Source: Mastigias papua (lineage: Eukaryota > Cnidaria > Scyphozoa > Rhizostomeae > Mastigiidae). Taken from it: a stretch of DNA of 64,000 nucleotides. Shown here one piece after another: positions 25,701 through 64,000 of the stretch. How positions within the stretch are numbered: the first letter of the stretch is position 1; each line of letters starts with the position of its first letter. The notes below the pieces were generated by a model that saw only the letters and a program-made list of their open reading frames with translations, had not been told where the DNA came from and did no database searches. The position numbers were made by a program, and so were the translations under genes. Location of the stretch: contig OZ025282.1 in NCBI GenBank assembly GCA_964019165.1, forward strand, positions 2,824,631 through 2,888,630. The letters are read 5' to 3'.

Positions 25701-26519
25701 TCTTGGTTACAATTGTTGTCCCATTTACACGTAACCTATATAATTAGCATTTGCTGAACAACAACTAAAGAACTAAATTCTGTAAATTACGCAAAATTCT
25801 ATGATCCAATACCAAAATGTCTGAAATGTAAAAAACAAAATAGGATTGGCTAAGGGAGAGTTATCTGTCTAGAATTGGTCACTAATGCAACTGTAAGGTC
25901 TTATTATCTGGTACAGGACTCAAAGCATACTTCAAATTGAACCCTACTTCAGAACTAAGCACAATAGTCGGTATAATGCTGTTTTCTGCCTGTAATACTT
26001 TCCCTTATCCTTGCCTTCATGCTAGCCCAGGTGTATTTGCTATCACGCCTGAGACTTGAGGGTAAAGGTAGTCGTTGAAAGACCCAAAAAGGTGTGGTCT
26101 TTTCAAATAACTGAAAGCAAATAAAGACATCACAGGCATCCAAATGATTAGCAGGTCATGTACTAAGCAGAAATAGCGCAAAAGCTTGACTAGACATAAG
26201 TACGATCAGAATGATTTCAACAAGGGCCAATGGAAATGCAAGAAATTTCAGTGAAGTAAGAGATCAAGACCAATAGGGGCAAACATGATTTGAGACCTAT
26301 GTTTGCAAAAACCAGATAGCCATGTATGAACAAAAGAATAGATTACAAGCATAGATCTATTGTATGGCTAGCAAATCATACAAAGTTACCATGCGCCTTT
26401 CAAATCATACCCCTAGAACGATAACTAGATTTCGCAAGAGGAGTGTGGCTTACACAAGATACAAAACGTGTGAGAGAGCCTCCTTATACAGAGTCTCCTA
26501 ATACAGAGAATACAAGGCT
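19704..26519. other. Intergenic: 5' flank of the unnamed gene and 3' flank of DMXL
   Basis: No gene is supported. The 5'UTR and promoter of the unnamed gene should lie at 19704 to about 21300, but no element is identifiable. The stretch holds a 112-codon plus frame at 20949-21287 with no known motif, a two-copy 'tttttactggggg..ctctcaaaaagggac' duplication (22625-22695), a 'aaactcggagggttca' duplication (22903-22938), a LINE relic (24380-24860) and 'aagccccc' repeat text at about 24890-25020. A splice-flanked frame at 25955-26113 (LFEKTTPFWVFQRLPLP, after TTTGCTTTCAG) is unexplained. Confidence 0.5.
24380..24860 (+). mobile_element. Decayed CR1/Jockey-type LINE ORF2 3' end
   Basis: Plus-strand fragments in shifting frames read ARMVFKLINGLVPQIVFR (24430-24490), TREGHNLRKSRTEIL (24600-24650) and VHSMHQQVWNRSVHGVKLTP followed by SLSTHKSRL (24695-24790). 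These match, in order, the 'ARxVFKLxxGLxPxY', 'TRxxxxLRxxR' and 'WNSLPxxVKxxPSLxxFKxxLK' landmarks at the end of LINE ORF2. Frameshifts and stops show it is dead. Confidence 0.55.
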
Positions 26520-63657
<37,138 letters not shown>

Positions 63658-64000
63658 CTGGAACAAAACAGCATTATTTAATTTACATTTCAAGAGATTA
63701 CACATATGGTCCTGTAAAATACAAAGTTTCCTGACACTTGTGTTTTATCTCTAGCAGGTGACAGAAGCCAACCCCCCCCCCCCCCAATTGTGTCAACCAG
63801 CAAGGCAAACTACAATAATTTCATTTCCATATTAAATCTCATATCTCCTTGCCTATGCAAGGAGCTTGAGTGGTGCTAAATGGGTTGATCACCCAGAGCT
63901 AGGAGATCCCCTGGTCAAATAATCTTCCTAATATCAATCTATGGCTTTAAGCCACTTAAACAACATATAAAAGCAGATCACAACTCAAAATCTTTTCTAC

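Noticed and set aside
63658..64000. Search for the missing first DMXL exon
   Set aside because: No frame resembling the DMXL N-terminus with a phase-0 donor was found; the exon must lie beyond 64000.

Overview
This is eukaryotic, metazoan DNA. It is AT-rich and intron-rich, with GT/AG splice sites, long microsatellites and many decayed transposons. The two genes I can name are animal genes, and the LINE in the window resembles ones I remember from cnidarians. I therefore favour a cnidarian or another early-branching marine invertebrate; that placement is inference. All three genes I can support lie on the minus strand, so they are transcribed from high to low coordinates. No tRNA, rRNA, CRISPR array or bacterial operon was found.

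Layout. (1) 1-3,223: the 5' end of an endophilin-A (SH3GL) gene, with two coding exons at 3179-3223 and 1145-1213; the rest lies beyond the left edge. (2) 3,224-8,032: no gene seen, only repeats. (3) 8,033-19,703: a 12-exon gene of 725 codons that I assembled from splice sites whose phases all agree. Its product has a disordered N-terminus, a beta-rich region, a basic linker, a domain resembling the phage-type G2/IMC autoprocessing domain, one transmembrane helix and a Cys-containing, glycosylatable C-terminus. I know no named family for it, and it is the most interesting object here. (4) 19,704-26,519: no gene seen; LINE remnants and satellite-like repeats. (5) 26,520 to beyond 64,000: a DmX-like/Rabconnectin-3-alpha (DMXL1/2) gene. 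Thirty-six in-window coding exons keep one frame (8,955 nt, 2,984 aa plus stop). Only the first coding exon or exons (about 70 aa) are missing past the right edge.

How the genes relate. Endophilin-A (membrane curvature, synaptic-vesicle endocytosis) and Rabconnectin-3-alpha (V-ATPase assembly and vesicle acidification through the RAVE-like complex) both act in vesicle cycling. They are separated only by the unnamed membrane protein. Whether that linkage means anything is unknown.

Repeats. One DMXL intron holds two related R2-class LINE 3' fragments in sense orientation. Elsewhere there are two copies of a stem-loop-tailed repeat, about five copies of a short inverted-repeat element with CACGTTTTTT-like ends, another element with TACCGTA-like ends, a tRNA-like SINE head, and many simple repeats. 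DMXL itself carries a ten-unit 13-residue coding repeat (DWSKPVSSKAEDF type).
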